Shown here: positions 8,227 to 16,031 of the stretch, in pieces | Numbering within the stretch: the stretch's first letter is position 1 | Layout of the letters: the number at the start of each line of letters is the position of its first letter | Source: Burkholderiales bacterium | GTDB taxonomy: Bacteria > Pseudomonadota > Gammaproteobacteria > Burkholderiales > SG8-41 | Reading direction: 5' to 3' | Assembly (NCBI GenBank): GCA_019634975.1 | Contig: JAHCAI010000011.1 | Span: 62,001 to 126,000 of the forward strand | DNA length: 64,000 nucleotides | Program-made: the position numbers and the translations under genes | Notes under the pieces: generated by a model | The model's input: the letters and a program-made list of their open reading frames with translations, nothing else | What the model was told of the DNA's origin: nothing | The model's database searches: none

Positions 8227-8868
8227 ATGATCAGCGCGACGGCAATGTCAGACCGGCAGGCTGTGCCCGCATCTTCCGCAAGGGAGGATGGTGACGGCAT
8301 CCGTAGTGCGCTCTACGGCCTGCTGAGCCATCTCTTTATCGCCGCGCCCGGCCCCGAACTGCTGCAACGGATCGCCGATTCTCGCGATGTGATCGGCGAA
8401 AGCGCCGGCGAATTGCATGACGCGTGGCAGGCGCTGGCCGATACCGCGGCACAGGCGGATGCCGAGGCCATCCGCAGCGAATTCGACGAGGCCTTTGTCA
8501 GCACCGGGCGTCCGCCGGTGTCGCTGTATGCCTCTAGCTACATGCAGGGCAGGCGCAAGGGCCACCTGCTGGCCGAGTTGCGCGATGACCTGGTGAAACT
8601 CGGTTACCGGCGCTCCGATGAAGCCGTGGAATACGAGGACCACATATCCGCACTCTGCGACGTGATGCGCGGGCTGATCGTCGATGATGCCGCGCCGGAC
8701 GTTTCATTCGCGGCGCAGCAGGTTTTTTTCCGCAGCTATCTGGCGCCGTGGTTTGCAGCACTGTGCGCCGCGCTGGACGGTGCCGGCCAGACTTCGTTTT
8801 ACCGCAGCGTTTCCCGGTTTGCCGCAGCCTTTTTTGCCAACGAATCCGAATATTTCGAGCTTGCCTGA
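8227..8868 (+). CDS. TorD/DmsD-family molybdoenzyme chaperone
   Basis: A 213-residue all-helical protein of the TorD family, which binds the Tat signal of a molybdoenzyme and holds the apoenzyme for cofactor insertion. Family features are the LYGLLSHLFIAAPGPELLQRI start, the EFDEAFVSTGRPPVSLYASSYM block around residues 80-103, and EYEDHISALCDVM around residues 138-150. It lies directly upstream of the Tat-exported formate dehydrogenase genes, so it is probably the dedicated chaperone for that alpha subunit. An alternative start is the ATG six codons downstream. The 106-bp gap upstream may hold the promoter of the structural genes, but I see no convincing sigma-70 or sigma-54 box. Confidence 0.88.
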   Translation: MISATAMSDRQAVPASSAREDGDGIRSALYGLLSHLFIAAPGPELLQRIADSRDVIGESAGELHDAWQALADTAAQADAEAIRSEFDEAFVSTGRPPVSLYASSYMQGRRKGHLLAELRDDLVKLGYRRSDEAVEYEDHISALCDVMRGLIVDDAAPDVSFAAQQVFFRSYLAPWFAALCAALDGAGQTSFYRSVSRFAAAFFANESEYFELA

Positions 8869-8880
8869 AGGAGGAACGAC

Positions 8881-9069
8881 ATGAGCACCCAACTGAGCCG
8901 CAGAAAGTTTCTTGTTGCCGCAAGTGCCGGCGGTGTGGCCGCCGCCGCCGTGGTCGCCACCAGGACGGCCGGCGAAACGGCCCCTGAGGACAAGCAGGCG
9001 GCGAAGCAGGGCAAGGGCTACCAGCTGACGGCGCATGTCCGCCGTTATTACGAAACCACCAAGGTCTGA
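8881..9069 (+). CDS. small Tat-signal protein preceding formate dehydrogenase
   Basis: A 62-residue protein. It starts with the twin-arginine signal LSRRKFLVAASAGG followed by a hydrophobic Ala/Val run. Only ~30 residues remain after the likely cleavage site, ending HVRRYYETTKV. The Shine-Dalgarno AGGAGG is strong and the gap to the alpha subunit gene is 10 bp. This matches a known small family of formate-dehydrogenase-region Tat proteins. It has no cofactor motif. A plausible role is as a membrane-retained helper or small subunit exported with the enzyme, but nothing in the sequence proves a function. Confidence 0.85.
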   Translation: MSTQLSRRKFLVAASAGGVAAAAVVATRTAGETAPEDKQAAKQGKGYQLTAHVRRYYETTKV

Positions 9070-9079
9070 GGAGCGCGCC

Positions 9080-12001
9080 ATGTTACTCACCCGGAAATCA
9101 AGCCAGACTGCCGTCGCACCGAGCCGGCTTGCGCGCGGCGCATCAGCCTTCCTCGGCAGCACCATCGACCGCCGCACTTTCCTCAAGCGAAGCGGCATGG
9201 CCGCCGGCGGCGCCGCGGCGCTGTCCCAGCTGCCTTTCCCGGTCATGCGCAAGGCCGAGGCCGCGGAGAAGGCCGCAGGCGGCACGGTCGAGGTCAAGCG
9301 CACGATCTGCACCCACTGTTCGGTCGGCTGCGCAATCGATGCGGTGGTCCAGAACGGCGTCTGGGTTCGCCAGGAACCGGTGTTTGATTCGCCGATCAAC
9401 CTCGGCGCGCACTGTGCCAAGGGCGCCTCGATCCGCGAACACGGCATGCACGAGATCTCCCACCGCCTGCGTTCGCCGATGAAGCTGAAGGACGGCAAGT
9501 GGGAGAAAATCTCCTGGGACCAGGCGCTGACCGAGGTCAGCGACCGCCTGCTGAAGGTGCGCAAGGAATCCGGACCCGACGCGACCTTCTGGATCGGTTC
9601 CTCCAAGCACAACAACGAGCAGTCCTACCTGCTGCGCAAGTTCGTGTCCTTTTTCGGCACCAACAACATGGACCACCAGGCGCGGATCTGCCACTCGACC
9701 ACGGTCGCCGGCGTCGCGAACACCTGGGGCTATGGCGCGATGACCAATTCGTACAACGACGAGCAGAACTCGAAGTGCATCCTGTTCTTCGGTTCGAACG
9801 CGGCCGAGGCGCATCCGGTGTCGATGCTGCACACGCTGCACGCGAAGGAGAACGGCGCCAAGGTGATCGTCGTCGATCCGCGCTTCACCCGCACCGCGGC
9901 CAAGGCCGACACCTACTACCGCATCCGCTCGGGAACCGACGTGGCTTTCCTGATGGGCATGCTGCACCACATTTTCAAGAACGGCTGGGAAGACAAGGAC
10001 TACATCAAGGCCCGTGTCTACGGCATGGACAAGGTGAAGGAGGAGGCCGCGAAGTGGACCCCCGACAAGGTCGAGGAAGTCACCGGCATGAAGGAAGCCG
10101 AGGTCCGCGACGTTGCCGAGAAGATGGCCAAGAACAGGCCCAGCACCATCGTCTGGGCGATGGGCCAGACCCAGCATACCAACGGCAATGCCATCGTGCG
10201 GGCTTCCTGCATCCTGCAGCTCGCCTTGGGCAACGTCGGTGTTTCCGGCGGGGGCTGCAACATCTACCGCGGCCATGACAACGTTCAGGGTGCGACCGAC
10301 GTCGGGCCGAACCCGGACTCGCTGCCCGGCTATTACGGCATCGCCGAGGGCTCGTGGAAACATTTCGCCAATGTCTGGGGCGTCGATTTCGAGTGGATCA
10401 AGAAGCAGTTCGCACCGGGCATGATGACCAAGCCGGGCATCACGGTGTCGCGCTGGATTGATGCGGTGCTGGAGAAAAACGAGCTGATCGACCAGGACCA
10501 CAATGTCCGCGCGGTGGTGTTCTGGGGCCATGCACCGAACAGCCAGAGCCGCGGCAAGGAGATGATTGACGCGATCAAGAAGCTGGACACGCTGGTGGTC
10601 ATCGACCCCTATCCCTCGGCGACTGCGGCGATGGCAGCCATGGCGCGCAAGGACGGGGTGTACCTGCTGCCTGCCGCGACGCAGCTGGAGTGCGCGGGCT
10701 CCTGCACCGCCTCGAACCGCTCCATCCAGTGGCGCGAGAAGGTCATCGAGCCGATGTTCGAGGCGCGCACCGACCACATGATCATGTACCAGCTGGCGCA
10801 GAAATTCGGCTTCGCCAAGGAGTTCACCGCCAAGATCAAACTCACCAAGGGCAAGGGCGGCATGGACGAACCGGACATGGAGGATACGCTGCGCGAGATC
10901 AATCGCGGCGTATGGACCATCGGCTACACCGGCCAGTCGCCGGAACGGCTGCAGGCCCATATGCGCAACATGCATGTGTTCGACATCAAGACACTGCGCG
11001 CGAAGGGCGGCAAGGATGCCAAGACCGGCTACGTGCTGGACGGCGACTACTTCGGCCTGCCATGGCCGTGTTTCGGCACGCCCGCCATCAAACATCCGGG
11101 CTCGCCTAACCTGTATCAGACTGACCGGCACGTGATGGACGGCGGCGGCAACTTCCGCGCCAATTTCGGCGTCGAGAAGGACGGCGTCAACCTGCTGGCC
11201 GAGGACGGCTCGCACTCCAAGGGCGCCGACCTGACGACCGGCTATCCCGAACTCGACCACGTGCTGCTGAAGAAACTCGGCTGGTGGGACGAACTCACCG
11301 AGGACGAAAAGAAGGCGGCCGAGGGCAAGAACTGGAAGACCGATCCTTCGGGCGGCATGATCCGAGTATTCATGAAGGAGCACGGCTGCCATCCCTTCGG
11401 CAATGCCAAGGCACGAGCGGTGGTATGGAACTTCCCGGATGCAGTGCCGCTGCACCGCGAGCCGCTGTACAGCCCGCGTCCCGACCTGATCGAGAAGTAT
11501 CCGACCCACGCCGACCAGAAGAACCGCTGGCGCCTGCCGGTGCTGTTCAAGACGGTGCAGGACGCCAACAAGGATGCCGGCAAGCAGTACCCGCTGATCA
11601 TGACCAGCGGCCGGCTGGTGGAGTACGAGGGCGGCGGCGACGAGACGCGCTCCAATCCCTGGCTGGCAGAACTGCAGCAGGAGATGTTCGTCGAGATCAA
11701 CCCGAAGGACGCCAATGACCGCGGGGTGCGCAACAACGAGTACGTCTGGGTCGAGTCGCCGACCAAGGCGCGGCTGAAGGTCAAGACGCTGGTCACCGAG
11801 CGTGTCGGCGCGGGCACCGTGTTCCTGCCTTTCCACTTTGCCGGCTGGTGGATGGGGGAGGACATGAAGAAGTATTACCCGGCGGGCGCGGAACCCATTG
11901 TGCGCGGCGAGGCGGTCAACACGGCGACCACTTATGGCTACGACATCGTGACCATGATGCAGGAAACCAAGACCACGCTGTGCCAGGTGTCCAAGGCGTA
12001 A
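9080..12001 (+). CDS. fdhA: formate dehydrogenase alpha subunit (Mo/W-bis-MGD, Cys type)
   Basis: A 973-residue catalytic subunit that oxidises formate to CO2 in the periplasm. It has a Tat signal (IDRRTFLKRSGMAAGG). The N-terminal [4Fe-4S] cluster ligands are C77, C80, C84 and C112. The metal ligand is Cys204 in QARICHSTTVAG, where the E. coli enzymes have selenocysteine, followed by His205. The rest shows the molybdopterin oxidoreductase domains and a C-terminal dinucleotide-binding domain with TSGRLVEYEGGGDETRSNPWLAEL. The start at 9080 follows a GAG-rich ribosome site. The beta and gamma genes follow, so it should form a membrane-anchored FdnGHI-like complex. Whether it holds Mo or W cannot be told; the nearby tungstate transporter leaves both open. 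Confidence 0.96.
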   Translation: MLLTRKSSQTAVAPSRLARGASAFLGSTIDRRTFLKRSGMAAGGAAALSQLPFPVMRKAEAAEKAAGGTVEVKRTICTHCSVGCAIDAVVQNGVWVRQEPVFDSPINLGAHCAKGASIREHGMHEISHRLRSPMKLKDGKWEKISWDQALTEVSDRLLKVRKESGPDATFWIGSSKHNNEQSYLLRKFVSFFGTNNMDHQARICHSTTVAGVANTWGYGAMTNSYNDEQNSKCILFFGSNAAEAHPVSMLHTLHAKENGAKVIVVDPRFTRTAAKADTYYRIRSGTDVAFLMGMLHHIFKNGWEDKDYIKARVYGMDKVKEEAAKWTPDKVEEVTGMKEAEVRDVAEKMAKNRPSTIVWAMGQTQHTNGNAIVRASCILQLALGNVGVSGGGCNIYRGHDNVQGATDVGPNPDSLPGYYGIAEGSWKHFANVWGVDFEWIKKQFAPGMMTKPGITVSRWIDAVLEKNELIDQDHNVRAVVFWGHAPNSQSRGKEMIDAIKKLDTLVVIDPYPSATAAMAAMARKDGVYLLPAATQLECAGSCTASNRSIQWREKVIEPMFEARTDHMIMYQLAQKFGFAKEFTAKIKLTKGKGGMDEPDMEDTLREINRGVWTIGYTGQSPERLQAHMRNMHVFDIKTLRAKGGKDAKTGYVLDGDYFGLPWPCFGTPAIKHPGSPNLYQTDRHVMDGGGNFRANFGVEKDGVNLLAEDGSHSKGADLTTGYPELDHVLLKKLGWWDELTEDEKKAAEGKNWKTDPSGGMIRVFMKEHGCHPFGNAKARAVVWNFPDAVPLHREPLYSPRPDLIEKYPTHADQKNRWRLPVLFKTVQDANKDAGKQYPLIMTSGRLVEYEGGGDETRSNPWLAELQQEMFVEINPKDANDRGVRNNEYVWVESPTKARLKVKTLVTERVGAGTVFLPFHFAGWWMGEDMKKYYPAGAEPIVRGEAVNTATTYGYDIVTMMQETKTTLCQVSKA

Positions 12002-12025
12002 CGAACAGAGAACCAGGAGAACAAC

Positions 12026-12649
12026 ATGGCCAGAATGAAATTCCTGTGTGATGCCGAGCGCTGCATCGAGTGCAACGGCTGCGTAACCGCCTGCAAGCAG
12101 GAGCACGAGGTGCCCTGGGGCGTGAACCGCCGCCGGGTGGTGACGCTCAACGATGGCCTGCCCGGCGAGAAATCGATCTCGGTCGCCTGCATGCACTGCT
12201 CCGATGCACCGTGCATGGCGGTGTGCCCGGTCGACTGCTTCTACAAGACCTCGGAGGGCGTGGTCCTGCATGACAAGGACCTCTGCATCGGTTGCGGCTA
12301 CTGCTTCTACGCCTGCCCCTTTGGCGCACCGCAGTTTCCGCAGGACGGCGCTTTCGGCATGCGCGGCAAGATGGACAAGTGCACTTTCTGCGCGGGCGGG
12401 CCCGAGGCCGACAACTCTGCGGCGGAATTCCAGAAATACGGCCGCAACCGCCTGTCCGAAGGCAAGCTGCCGGCCTGCGCCGAGATGTGCTCGACCAAGG
12501 CGCTGCTGGGTGGCGACGGCGACGTGGTGGCGGACATTTACCGCAACCGCGTGCTGAAACGCGGCAAGGGTGCCGAAGTCTGGGGCTGGGGCACCGCCTA
12601 TGGCAAACCGGAAAGGGCACCGACGCCGCCTGCGGGAGCCAAGTCATGA
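12026..12649 (+). CDS. fdhB: formate dehydrogenase beta subunit (four [4Fe-4S] ferredoxin protein)
   Basis: A 207-residue electron-transfer subunit with four cysteine groups of the DMSO-reductase-beta type: CIECNGCVTACKQ (~13-25), CMHCSDAPCMAVCP (~56-69), CIGCGYCFYACP (~89-100) and CTFC followed by a distant CAEMC (~119-150). These would pass electrons from the periplasmic alpha subunit to the cytochrome b subunit. It lacks the C-terminal membrane helix of E. coli FdnH. A good ribosome site (AGGAGA) precedes the ATG. The stop overlaps the start of the small lipoprotein gene (ATGA), showing tight coupling. Confidence 0.95.
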   Translation: MARMKFLCDAERCIECNGCVTACKQEHEVPWGVNRRRVVTLNDGLPGEKSISVACMHCSDAPCMAVCPVDCFYKTSEGVVLHDKDLCIGCGYCFYACPFGAPQFPQDGAFGMRGKMDKCTFCAGGPEADNSAAEFQKYGRNRLSEGKLPACAEMCSTKALLGGDGDVVADIYRNRVLKRGKGAEVWGWGTAYGKPERAPTPPAGAKS

Positions 12650-12870
12650 AAAAACTCCTCGTTTCGGCCGTTGCCGGCAGCTTCCTGTTGCTGGCCGGCT
12701 GCGGTGAAAAGACGCAGGTCACCGTCTACAAGCAGGGCCAGTACCAGGGCAAGCCGGACAAGCAGCCCTGGGACAACGCCCAGTTCAAGAACGACCGTGT
12801 TGCCTGGGAAAAAGCCATCAGGGCGCGTACTGTCGGCCAGAACGAATACGTACGCGTCAGCGGTAACTGA
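12646..12870 (+). CDS. small predicted lipoprotein inside the formate dehydrogenase operon
   Basis: A 74-residue protein with a lipoprotein signal: MKKLLVSAVAGSFLLLAGC, with the lipobox LLAGC and Cys19 as the lipidation site. The mature part of about 55 residues is polar and aromatic-rich, with QVTVYKQGQYQGKPDKQPWD and a final VGQNEYVRVSGN. I do not recognise a family. Its start overlaps the beta-subunit stop and it lies 18 bp before the gamma-subunit gene, so it is made together with the complex. Its position suggests a periplasmic membrane-anchored accessory of formate dehydrogenase, by inference only. Confidence 0.8.
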   Translation: MKKLLVSAVAGSFLLLAGCGEKTQVTVYKQGQYQGKPDKQPWDNAQFKNDRVAWEKAIRARTVGQNEYVRVSGN

Positions 12871-12888
12871 ACAATCAAAGGAGGAGCC

Positions 12889-13938
12889 ATGCAGGCAGTC
12901 CTTAAGCAATGGCTGGTCGCCGCGTCCTGTGCACTGTGTGCGGCGTTGTCGATCCCCGCAGTGGCGGCTGACACGAGTTCGGCACAGGAACAGGCGGCAC
13001 GCCAGCAGGTGCAGCCGGGCAACAATGCACCGATGTGGAGGGATGTGCGCGGCGGCGACAATCCGTACCAGACCACGCAGGTGCGCGGGGTCGAGACCGA
13101 GGTGCTGATGCTGCCTGCCGGCGAGACATGGCGGCAGCTGCGCAACGGCCCGATCACCATCTACGGCGGCTGGCTGATCGTGGCGATGATGATCATCATC
13201 GGCGCGTTTTATGCTCTGAAGGGTCCGATCAGGCTGCACGAGAAACCCACCGGCAGGAAGCTGCTGCGCTTCGGTGCCTGGGACCGGATGGTGCACTGGG
13301 GTGCCGCAATCAGTTTTGTCCTGCTGGCGGTGACCGGCATTGTGATTCTCTTCGGCAAGCACATACTGCTGCCGGTCACCGGCTACACCCTGTTTTCCTG
13401 GCTGGCGACCGCTTCCAAGCTGCTCCACAATTTCGCCGGACCGGTGTTTGCGTTCTGCACGGTGCTGATGTTCATCACTTTCGTGAAGGACAATCTGCCG
13501 AAGGCGCAGGACTTGCAGTGGCTTGCCAGGGCCGGCGGCCTGTTCTCGGGATCCCATGTCCCTTCCGGACGCTTCAATGCCGGCGAGAAAGCCTGGTTCT
13601 GGCTGGGGGTCACGCTGCTCGGGGTGGTGGTCAGCGTCACCGGACTCGTGCTGAATTTCCCGAACTTCGGACAGGGCCGGGAGCTGATGCAGCAGATGAA
13701 CGTGATTCACGCCATTGCCGCAATCGTGTTCATGACGCTGTCACTGGGCCATATCTACATGGGCACGATCGGAGTCGAAGGCGCTTATGAGTCGATGCGC
13801 ACGGGCTATGTGGACGAGACCTGGGCGAAGGAACACCACGAATACTGGTACCGCGAGGCCGTGACCGGGAACAGGGGTGGCGGCGGAGCGGCAAGTCCCG
13901 CCGTGGCCTCAGCGATGAAGGAGGGATGGAAAGCATGA
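12889..13938 (+). CDS. formate dehydrogenase gamma subunit (cytochrome b556)
   Basis: A 349-residue membrane subunit that takes electrons from the beta subunit through b-type hemes to the quinone pool. After an N-terminal signal peptide (cut near AVAADT) and a ~60-residue periplasmic segment come hydrophobic helices at about 85-105, 140-165, 180-205, 240-262 and 271-295. Candidate heme His residues are in MVHWGAA, LLHNFAG, VIHAIAA and LGHIYMG. The ending WAKEHHEYWYREA is typical of this family. The ribosome site is AGGAGG. The cleavable N-terminal extension is longer than in E. coli FdnI but is common in FdhC-type gammas. The next gene overlaps its stop. Confidence 0.93.
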   Translation: MQAVLKQWLVAASCALCAALSIPAVAADTSSAQEQAARQQVQPGNNAPMWRDVRGGDNPYQTTQVRGVETEVLMLPAGETWRQLRNGPITIYGGWLIVAMMIIIGAFYALKGPIRLHEKPTGRKLLRFGAWDRMVHWGAAISFVLLAVTGIVILFGKHILLPVTGYTLFSWLATASKLLHNFAGPVFAFCTVLMFITFVKDNLPKAQDLQWLARAGGLFSGSHVPSGRFNAGEKAWFWLGVTLLGVVVSVTGLVLNFPNFGQGRELMQQMNVIHAIAAIVFMTLSLGHIYMGTIGVEGAYESMRTGYVDETWAKEHHEYWYREAVTGNRGGGGAASPAVASAMKEGWKA

Positions 13939-14174
13939 AGACGCCCAAAGGAGCAATCACGGTCACTGCGGCATTGATGCTTGGCATGTTCGGGGTCGCT
14001 TCGGCGAAACTGCCTGCGCCACCGCCGGTGGATCCGGCGGCAGCGGAGGCTGCCAAGAAGAAGGCTGCCGAAGCGGCGAAGAAGGAGGCGGATCTGCTGG
14101 CAAAGGCCCAGGACAGGGTCGCAGACCGATACAAGAAGCAGAAGGGCGGCGCGCCGGCGGCCGGGAAAAAGTAA
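13935..14174 (+). CDS. small exported Ala/Lys-rich protein ending the formate dehydrogenase operon
   Basis: A 79-residue protein starting at the ATG that overlaps the gamma-subunit stop (ATGA). It has a signal peptide (ITVTAALMLGMFGVASA), a short Pro-rich stretch (KLPAPPPVDP) and an amphipathic, probably helical Ala/Lys/Glu-rich segment (AAEAAKKKAAEAAKKEADLL), ending in GGAPAAGKK. No family is recognised. A helix like this could lie on the membrane or on the complex. An intrinsic terminator follows 24 bp downstream, so this is the last gene of the operon. Function unknown. Confidence 0.75.
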   Translation: MKTPKGAITVTAALMLGMFGVASAKLPAPPPVDPAAAEAAKKKAAEAAKKEADLLAKAQDRVADRYKKQKGGAPAAGKK

Positions 14175-14198
14175 CTGCTGTGCCCCGACATTTGCAGC

Positions 14199-14222
14199 AA
14201 GCCCGGTGCGCCGGGCTTTTTT
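14199..14222 (+). terminator. intrinsic terminator of the formate dehydrogenase operon
   Basis: AGCCCGG (14200-14206), loop TGCG, CCGGGCT (14211-14217), then a run of six T (14217-14222). It is a compact GC stem followed by a T tract directly after the last formate dehydrogenase gene. Confidence 0.9.
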
Positions 14223-14261
14223 CTGCTACGACGGGCTTAAAATATAAATAAAAACAAGTAG

Positions 14262-15206
14262 TTATGATATTTTTCCGACACTGGCTTCAAGCAACTGCCA
14301 GGCTTTTTCCCCGGTGATCGCGCGCCAGCGCCGATAGAAGCCGGCCTCCCGCAGGCGCTTGCGGAAATCCCCGCGATCGACCGTCGTCGCTTTCATTCCC
14401 CAGTCGCCGATCCGCGATTCAAGGTTGCGATTCAGCGCGTCGGTATGTGCGCGCTGGCGTGCGACGTGCCGGCGTGCGATGTTTTCGATGGTTTGCCGGA
14501 TATCCCCGGGCAGCGAGTCCCAGAAGCGCCGGCCGGCAATCAGGTTGAAGCCCGACCACATGTGCGAGGTCAGCGCGACATGGCGTGTGACTTCATGCAG
14601 CTTCAGCGCCTCGGTGATAGACAAGGGGTTTTCCTGGGCATCGATGTCGCGGTTCTTCAGGGCGTCGTACAGCTTGAGCACGTTGACTTCGACCGGCACT
14701 GCGCCGAGGCTCTCGAAGGCATCGGCAAACATTTTTCCTTCAGGAATGCGGATTCTCAGGCCTTCAAGGTCGGCTGCTTTCTCGATCGGCCGGTCCACGG
14801 TGGAGATGTGGCGGAATCCGTTCTCCAGCAGGCCGTGGGGCAGCGCATGGATGCCCTTGGCGCGCAGTTCGCCGCGCAGGTGGTCGCCGAGGGGGCCGTC
14901 GAGGGTGCGATGCACCTGCTGGTGGCTCTCGAAGGCGAAGGGCAGGCCCTGAATTTCCATCGCCGGCAGCATCGGGCCGAGCAGCCCTCCCATCAGCACA
15001 TAAAACTCGATGTCGCCGGACACCAGCAGATCGACGACCGCCTGGTGGGTGGGCGGCAGGCCGGCATTGCCCGCGATCACGGTTGCCGTGACGCGGCCTC
15101 CCGTCGCCTGTGCAACTTCACCCCACAGGTCGACGAGGAAGGGGTGAACGTGGCTTTTTTCGGACAGATAGTGGTACTGGCGCACCGGCCATTGCGCTGC
15201 GCTCAT
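14262..15206 (-). CDS. DctP-like TRAP solute-binding protein lacking a signal peptide
   Basis: A 314-residue protein with the TRAP-transporter DctP fold: an opening beta strand (QYHYLSEKSHVHP), LPPTHQAVVDLLVSGDIEF, the conserved ENGFRHIST and GLRIRIPEGKMFADAFESLGA blocks, and QENPLSITEA. DctP proteins normally begin with a ~25-residue signal peptide. Here the domain starts almost at Met1, and no upstream in-frame start is available because the gene overlaps the VOC gene stop (ATGA). No TRAP membrane genes are nearby. It may be a cytoplasmic binding protein or sensor, or a decayed transporter component. Ligand unknown; family assignment is firm. Confidence 0.82.
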   Translation of the reverse strand: MSAAQWPVRQYHYLSEKSHVHPFLVDLWGEVAQATGGRVTATVIAGNAGLPPTHQAVVDLLVSGDIEFYVLMGGLLGPMLPAMEIQGLPFAFESHQQVHRTLDGPLGDHLRGELRAKGIHALPHGLLENGFRHISTVDRPIEKAADLEGLRIRIPEGKMFADAFESLGAVPVEVNVLKLYDALKNRDIDAQENPLSITEALKLHEVTRHVALTSHMWSGFNLIAGRRFWDSLPGDIRQTIENIARRHVARQRAHTDALNRNLESRIGDWGMKATTVDRGDFRKRLREAGFYRRWRAITGEKAWQLLEASVGKIS

Positions 15207-15661
15207 GCCGGCAGTGCGGAGGCCATCAGCTCGGGCGTGATGCCTTCGGCCTCGGCATTGGCGAAATTGAGTTCGACTTTGACGCCGTTGGGATCGAGCA
15301 GGAACAGCTGGAACAGGCCCTGATCACTGACCATGCGCTGGCGGAACTCGACCTTGCGGCTGTGCAGATGCTCCATCATTTCGCGCAGCCCCGTGCAGCG
15401 GAAGGCCACGTGGTCGACCACGCCGCTGCCATGCACGGCATCGGACTGCTGGCCCAGGTAGGCCTTGCGATTCTCACTGACATTCTTGCCGCCCTGCGTC
15501 AGGTGCAGCACATCGGTGTCGCCGAGGTAGAGCCAGACCACCGGAAACTTGAAATCGGGATGAGGGCCTTCGCGGAACCCCAGCACGTCGACATACCAGT
15601 CGCGTGTGGCCTTGATGTCGGCGGTCTGGATAAGGAAATGTTCGAGGTGGCTGACGGGCAT
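15203..15661 (-). CDS. VOC-family protein (glyoxalase/dioxygenase fold)
   Basis: A 152-residue vicinal-oxygen-chelate protein from the ATG at 15661, which has an AGGAGA ribosome site. A start 12 codons further upstream would overlap the DUF1330 gene. Two beta-alpha-beta-beta-beta modules are visible: MPVSHLEHFLIQTADIKATRDWY with a candidate metal His, and GVVDHVAFRCTGL with a second His. FLLDPNGVKVELNF supplies the usual C-terminal Glu ligand. The metal-ligand pattern fits a dioxygenase, glyoxalase or isomerase, and the substrate is unknown. It is translationally coupled to the DctP-like gene. Confidence 0.85.
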   Translation of the reverse strand: MPVSHLEHFLIQTADIKATRDWYVDVLGFREGPHPDFKFPVVWLYLGDTDVLHLTQGGKNVSENRKAYLGQQSDAVHGSGVVDHVAFRCTGLREMMEHLHSRKVEFRQRMVSDQGLFQLFLLDPNGVKVELNFANAEAEGITPELMASALPA

Positions 15662-15680
15662 GCAATGTCTCCTGCTGTTT

Positions 15681-15989
15681 TCAAACCGGAGTGGCATCTC
15701 CGGATTCGACGATGACCTGTTCGACTTCTCCTACACCGGGGGCGCGCCGGAACGCGGCTGCAGACTGGTATTCCGGCGACTGATGGCATTTTACCGCCTG
15801 CTCCATCGTCGGGAATTCTATGACGACAAAGCGATGAAACCGGTCGGTGCCCTCCATGATCTGGTGCCTGCCCCCGCGGGCCAGCACCTTGCCGCCGAAC
15901 CTGGCGATGATGCCGGGCACGAGGTCGGTGTACTTCTTGTACTCGACGGGGTCGTTGATTTTGCAGCGGGCGAGCCAGTAGGCGGGCAT
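15681..15989 (-). CDS. DUF1330 family protein
   Basis: A 102-residue ferredoxin-like-fold protein of the DUF1330 family, recognised by MPAYWLARCKINDPVEYKKYTDLVP, GGKVLARGG, VVIEFPTMEQAVKCHQSPEYQ and the closing VIVES. The family is made of small soluble dimers related to dabb/EthD proteins, with no agreed reaction. An AGGAGG lies just before the ATG. It is followed after 19 bp by the VOC gene and then the DctP-like gene, and is preceded by moeA 42 bp upstream on the same strand, so all four may be one transcript. Confidence 0.88.
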   Translation of the reverse strand: MPAYWLARCKINDPVEYKKYTDLVPGIIARFGGKVLARGGRHQIMEGTDRFHRFVVIEFPTMEQAVKCHQSPEYQSAAAFRRAPGVGEVEQVIVESGDATPV

Positions 15990-16031
15990 GGAGCCTCCTG
16001 AAGGGTTTCGTGGGCGAGCGGCGTCGCCGGT

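Noticed and set aside
9143..12271. A very long minus-strand open frame opposite the formate dehydrogenase alpha gene
   Set aside because: It is the antisense shadow of a GC-rich, well-identified gene; its translation is rich in His, Arg and Gly and shows no family motif.
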